Assembly (NCBI GenBank): GCA_907165065.1 | Contig: OU015540.1 | Span: 2,278,001-2,342,000 of the forward strand | Length of the DNA: 64,000 nucleotides | Reading direction: 5' to 3' | Origin: Caprimulgus europaeus | Lineage: Eukaryota > Chordata > Aves > Caprimulgiformes > Caprimulgidae | Shown: one piece after another, positions 59,486 to 64,000 of the stretch | How positions within the stretch are numbered: the stretch's first letter is position 1 | Layout: the number at the start of each line of letters is the position of its first letter | The notes under the pieces: model-generated | Database searches by the model: none | What the model saw: the letters and a program-made list of their open reading frames with translations, nothing else | Told to the model about the DNA's origin: nothing | Program-made: the position numbers and the translations under genes

Positions 59486-61157
59486 AGCCTTGCCTGGAGA
59501 AACTCCTTGCTTTATCTTCCTGCAGCCCAGATAATCACACTGCCTTTCTTATCTTGAAACCTCTGATGCTCCCTAGATCTGAATCCTTTGGTTCAAACTT
59601 TCCTGGTGCTTTGCTATTGACTCAGCACTGAGCTGTTACAGCTGTGAGAGCAGCACAGGTCAGTGAGCTGGACAGGGACTTGGCTGATCAAATGGATTTC
59701 TTCTGGTGGCTCAGGCTTGGCTCCCTGCCCCTCTCCAAATCCAATCCAACTTGTCAATACACTAAGTAAAAGCTAGAAAGGAAAATGAGGCAGATCATAA
59801 TTGTGGCTGTCAAACATCTGTTGTTGCTGGAGGTGGAGAGAGAGTGAACACAAGCCAGTTTCTATCAGCTGATATTTGCTGCCAGTCCTCCACTAAGCTG
59901 GCAATTTAGGATGAATTTCCATGTATTTATCTGCAACCTGACATTAAGCAAATTGAGTTAATGTTAGAATAGATTGTGTTGCCAGCTGAGTGGATGCAAT
60001 GCAGAAACTCTCCCAATGCAGACTACAATTAAAATGGTGAAGGAGGAAGATAAATCTGAGATGGAATAATAGGAAGAAAGTCAATTAATTATCAAGTAGA
60101 ACTCCACTCACTGCCCCTACATAGTATGAAGGACTCCAGGTGGAACATGGACATCATTTGATCTTAAATCTAGTCTTATGTTAGCTGTGTAGAGGAAAAA
60201 TTCCCAAATTGAAAGTGTGACCCCTAAAAGCAAAGGAAAGAGAGGGAGCAGGTAAGACAAGTGGTAGCTTGGAGACTCTACAATTGTTCTTGAGCTGGAA
60301 AGAGCTCAAAATACTGAAAAAAATATGCTCCATGATATAGTAGATATTTCATCCAGCCATGGGATGGGCAGCACCACTTTAATGCTCAAAGTAGAGCCTT
60401 AAACAAGCATTAAATTGACTTTGTGGTGGACCAGAGCCTCTGGAGAAGGACATCTCTAGCCTATGATCCTTTTAAAGGCTTATCAGCTTTATTTTACTGT
60501 TTCTCATCTTCATACTAGTTAAACTTCCCCTGGCTGCTACACTTGAGAAGCAAAGTAGCTTTTCCCTTTAATAGGAAAAAAAAAATGCTCTTGGCAAGTA
60601 GGGTTTCTTGTCAAATATGTTTAATTTCTGGCTGTAGCATCCTATATAAGACCACGGAGATTCATAACTTACATAAGAAATTTGTCATTTTCTCTGCCCT
60701 TGTTCTCTTCTTATTATAGCATTTTATTGCAGAATCCTGGGTTGGTAATTTTGCCACTGCTTATCTTTGTGCAGTTTTTAACAGATTTTTTTTTCCCCTC
60801 CTCAGAACAAATGTCAGACACAAGATGACAGATTTCCCAGTGAGATTCACACACAGTCGAGGCAACAATTCCTTGTAAAATTTAAAAAAAAAAATCCTTC
60901 CATGTTTGCAGCCCTCAGCAGAGTATTTCATCAGATGATGGAGGATTTATTATAGCAATTTTACTTACCCATTTTGGACAACATTCCTACTTCATGTTGA
61001 TAATCTCGGTGGTTTCTGGAGAACGTGTAATCATGATAAACTTCCTGAGTGCTGCAACTTTTGTGAACAATCATTTTCTGTCACTGGTTGGGAGTCAGGA
61101 TATGAATGAGCAGGGGATTAATTTCCGTCTCTTTTCTCAGACTTTAGACCTAGCCAG
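59486..61157. other. Non-coding stretch, no gene recognised
   Basis: AT-rich, with simple A and T runs (60580-60588, 60787-60795, 60882-60892). No repeat or gene recognised. Confidence 0.6.
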
Positions 61158-61799
61158 TCACAGAATCACAGAAGAGTGTCAGGGGTTGGGAGGGACCTCG
61201 AAAGCTCATCCAGTCCAATCCCCTGCTGGAGCAGGAACACCCAGATGAGTTCACACAGGAAGGCGTCCAGGTGGGTCTTGAATGTCTCCAGAGAAGGAGA
61301 CTCCACACCCTCCCTGGGCAGCCTGTCCCAGGGCTCTGTCACCCTCACTGTAAAGAAGTTCCTTCTCAAATTTAAGCAGAACCTCCTGTGTTCCAGCTCA
61401 CACCCATTGCCCCTTGTCCTATCACTGGACACCACTGAGAAGAGCCTGGCTCCATCCTCCTCACACTCACCCTTCAGATATTGATCAACATTAATGAGGT
61501 CCCCCCTCAGCCTCCTCTTCTCCAAGCTAAAGAGCCCCAGCTCCCTCAGCCTCTCCTCATCAGGGAGATGCTCCACTCCCTTCATCATCTTGGTGGCTCT
61601 GTGCTGGACTCTCTCCAGCAGTTCCCTGTCCTTCTTGAACTGTGGGGCCCAGAACTGGACACAATATTCCAGATGTGGCCTCACCAGGGCAGAGTAAAGG
61701 GGAAGAAGAACCTCTCTTGACCTACTGACCACAGCCCTTCTAATGCACCCCAGATGCCATTGGCCTTCCTGGCCACATGGACACAGTGCTGGCTTATCA
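61158..61799 (-). repeat. CR1 LINE, ~640 bp, longest ORF2 tail in window
   Basis: Minus-strand CR1 of the same subfamily as 44656-45199. The minus-strand frame from 61732 to 61166 (189 codons including stop) encodes the C-terminal end of ORF2: [57 protein letters not shown] and [18 protein letters not shown]. Near 61753 the sequence is one base short of the family pattern I know (CCCCAGATGCC where CCCCAGGATGCC is expected), giving a frameshift that closes the frame upstream. The element continues to about 61799 (GGCCTTCCTGGCCACATGGA) and is truncated there. It lacks the catalytic domains. Confidence 0.97.
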
Positions 61800-63904
61800 G
61801 TCCTTACCCTGCTTTACTTTCTAAAGGTGAAGACACAACACTCCAGAAGCTTTTGTGGCTCTCTATGTCAGGGTTTGAGCATCTTTCAGCCACTGGTGTT
61901 ATTTACATGCAACTCTTGGGGCTTGGCAAAGTGCAAGGGATGGAGACTTGGGAAGCCACTAATGCATGCTTGCAAGATCAAAATTCACATCTCCAACTGC
62001 CAAAGAAAATATGTTGCTGGGGAAAAACATTTCAGGGGAAGATCTTCAGAGTGGTTTTTAGCTCAGTTGGCTTGATGACATCTCATATCTGTCACTTGGC
62101 AAACACCCCCCACTACCCTTCAAGGGAGTGGTGGGATCATGATGGCAGGTTGCTCTAAGGATCCTCCTACGAGGAGGAAGGGTGTCAGTGTTCCCATGCC
62201 AGGAAATGTCGATGTGCTCCAGAGCTTCCTATTGCTCTTCTGCGCTCAGCAAGCAGCACGACCTTTATTCCATCTGAGGATGTCAAGTGTTATGTTGTTC
62301 ATGACATTGTCCTCACCAAATCCCAGCTGTCCATTTCCATGAGTTGTGTTCCCAGCTCCCAACCTGTCCAGCTGCCAGCTGGACTCTGTGAGTTTTAGTA
62401 TTGAGCTCCAAGTTTCTCCCATTTTTGGTACAGGATAAATGACACAGTCATGTCTTTCTGCTTCTGATGAGACCAGGCACCTCAGCTGAAGCTCACCAGC
62501 TAACTAGGTTGTAGTAATCACTTCAAATCTTGGTCAGTTGGTGGAGTGATTATTAAAAACTGGGTGTAGGCTTCACACCAGGCACAATCCTGGCAAAATA
62601 AAGGCATTGCACCTCCAGGTCTGTTGCTTCTCAGGGGAAATTACAACCAGGCAGTTGAAGATCAGTCCTTCACCCACCACCCAACTTTTGGATGTGTTCT
62701 CATGCTGTTTTCCATGGCTGAGTTTGGTTATTTCTTTCCCCAGTTGGGAGTTTTGGATATTTTAGGTGGTCATATTGTTCCAAATAAATTTCATTTAAAG
62801 TTGACCAGCTTGAGTCATGGTTTGAAATGTGGCATTTGAAATACAAATATATCCATCTTTACCAGGTTTTGTCTCCCTGATGAGAGTATTTTTAATTCCC
62901 TGAAGCAGAAAATCAAAAGGTGAAATTAGAGCTGCAGGAATGAGGTTTTTGTTTCAAGGATCGAAACAAAAGCTCATCAGAAATCAATATGACTTCCTAA
63001 TTTACCACAAAAGGAGACATTTTGACTGCGAAGAGGTAAATAAAAAGTAAATAAATGTTTTCTAAATATTGGTCTCAAAATCATAGTCTTGTAAAAAATA
63101 CAAAAAATCAAAGTGAAACATCTTGGTCACTATAAAACAGCTTTTTTTTGGTAAACAGCTGGATTTCATTATGTAGTGCAAAGAAAGAGATCAGTGCTTC
63201 TTTTTCAGCCTTGTTATCAACTCATAGTCAAGGCTTCACAGAACACCAGCGTGCCAGCAAAATGGGCATCATAATCCCCAGGGAGAGAAATGAAATCAGT
63301 ATTGATAAAGCATTTCAAAAGAATGAATTGAAATATTTTAAGTACAAGACATTATTGATGATAAAAAAAAAACCCCAAACCTGTGTAATATTTGTTCTTC
63401 ATGCAGCAAGACATGTAAAGTGCCAGGAAGAATCCAAGATGACATATTCTACCCATTAACCAACCACTCCCTAGCAGTAGCAAGGCTGTTAATGAGCCAG
63501 GCTCACTTCAACACCGAAGCAAATGTGACTGTTGAATTTCATAATGAGGTTATTATGTTCCCCAAATTGGCACATGCACGTAGAAATTGTTGTTAATATT
63601 TCATTTATTTATTTTTCTTTTTTTTTTTGCATCTGCTTCTCATTAAAAGCAAAGCAATAAATTGAAGGGAATTTGTCTGCTGACTTAATATCCTAACAGG
63701 ACCAAAAGCTGCAAGTTATTCCTGTTGGAAGACAGCTAAAGTGCTAGCAGAGGCCATGAAAAAGAACACATGCAACCTCAGTCCTACCACACTGCAGATG
63801 TTACAGGTGTAGGAAGGATTGCTTACAGCCTGTCTGAGCAGGAGATACAAATGCAAGGGACATAGGTGGTCCCCTGCCATCCAAGACCTACAAGGACTTC
63901 AAAA
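61800..63904. other. Non-coding stretch, no gene recognised
   Basis: About 2.1 kb. Chance open frames of 110 and 134 codons (61743-62158) overlap each other and the CR1 end, with no known domain. AT-rich in its second half, with a T run at 63619-63628. Confidence 0.55.
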
Positions 63905-64000
63905 TTGAAGTTCAAACTAGACCTTAGGAAGCATTTCTTTACCAAGAGGGTGGTCAAACACTGAAACAGGCTTCCTGTAGAGGTGGTTGATGTCCCAAGC
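63905..64000 (+). repeat. CR1 LINE fragment, cut by window end
   Basis: AAACTAGACCTTAGGAAGCA, TTTCTTTACCAAGAGGGTGG and ACACTGAAACAGGCTTCCTG match the CR1 ORF2 tail in plus orientation. The 3' end lies beyond the window, so length and subfamily cannot be determined. Confidence 0.85.

Overview
This window looks like bird (neognath) nuclear DNA. At least fifteen copies or fragments of CR1, the dominant avian non-LTR retrotransposon, lie on both strands; most intact 3' ends finish in short ATTCTGTG-type or ATTCTATG-type tails. An avian-type endogenous-retrovirus LTR family appears four times, and there is one clear ancient MIR SINE relic. The species cannot be named from the sequence. I found no protein-coding gene, tRNA, rRNA or CRISPR array that I can defend. 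The longest recognisable reading frames (179 and 189 codons, minus strand) are the C-terminal tails of CR1 ORF2 reverse transcriptase. The other open frames are short, overlap on both strands and match no family I know. The window is best read as intergenic or deep-intronic sequence.

Layout. 1-14.7 kb: mostly unique sequence with purine/T-rich low complexity, a CR1 pair at 4.3-4.75 kb and poly(T)/poly(A) tracts at 8.2 kb. 14.7-20.7 kb: four CR1 pieces (two on each strand), a small CpG-dense spot at 16.33 kb and a CTTTGCTCT-type repeat at 16.7 kb. 20.7-33 kb: a MIR relic at 23.85 kb, CR1 copies at 29.5, 31.2 and 31.6 kb, a G-quadruplex motif at 29.29 kb and a (CCAT)n microsatellite at 32.2 kb. 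33-41 kb: an LTR cluster, with two truncated plus-strand pieces (33.34 and 35.35 kb) and two near-complete minus-strand solo LTRs (38.37-38.98 and 39.92-40.56 kb). 41-46 kb: a 41-bp tandem repeat built as an 82-bp dimer, and CR1 copies at 43.35 and 44.66 kb. 46-64 kb: visibly more AT-rich, with a 45-bp minisatellite of twelve units at 51.2 kb, a 75-bp near-perfect duplication (52.28 and 53.43 kb), CR1 pieces at 54.0, 59.36, 61.16 and 63.9 kb, and a 17-bp tandem repeat at 57.66 kb.

The most interesting structures are the 45-bp minisatellite, with higher-order organisation and a splice-donor-like motif in every unit; the isolated 75-bp duplication; the solo LTR pair with an exchanged U3 block; and the two minus-strand CR1 copies about 16.5 kb apart that are roughly 96% identical. 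No new gene system is claimed.
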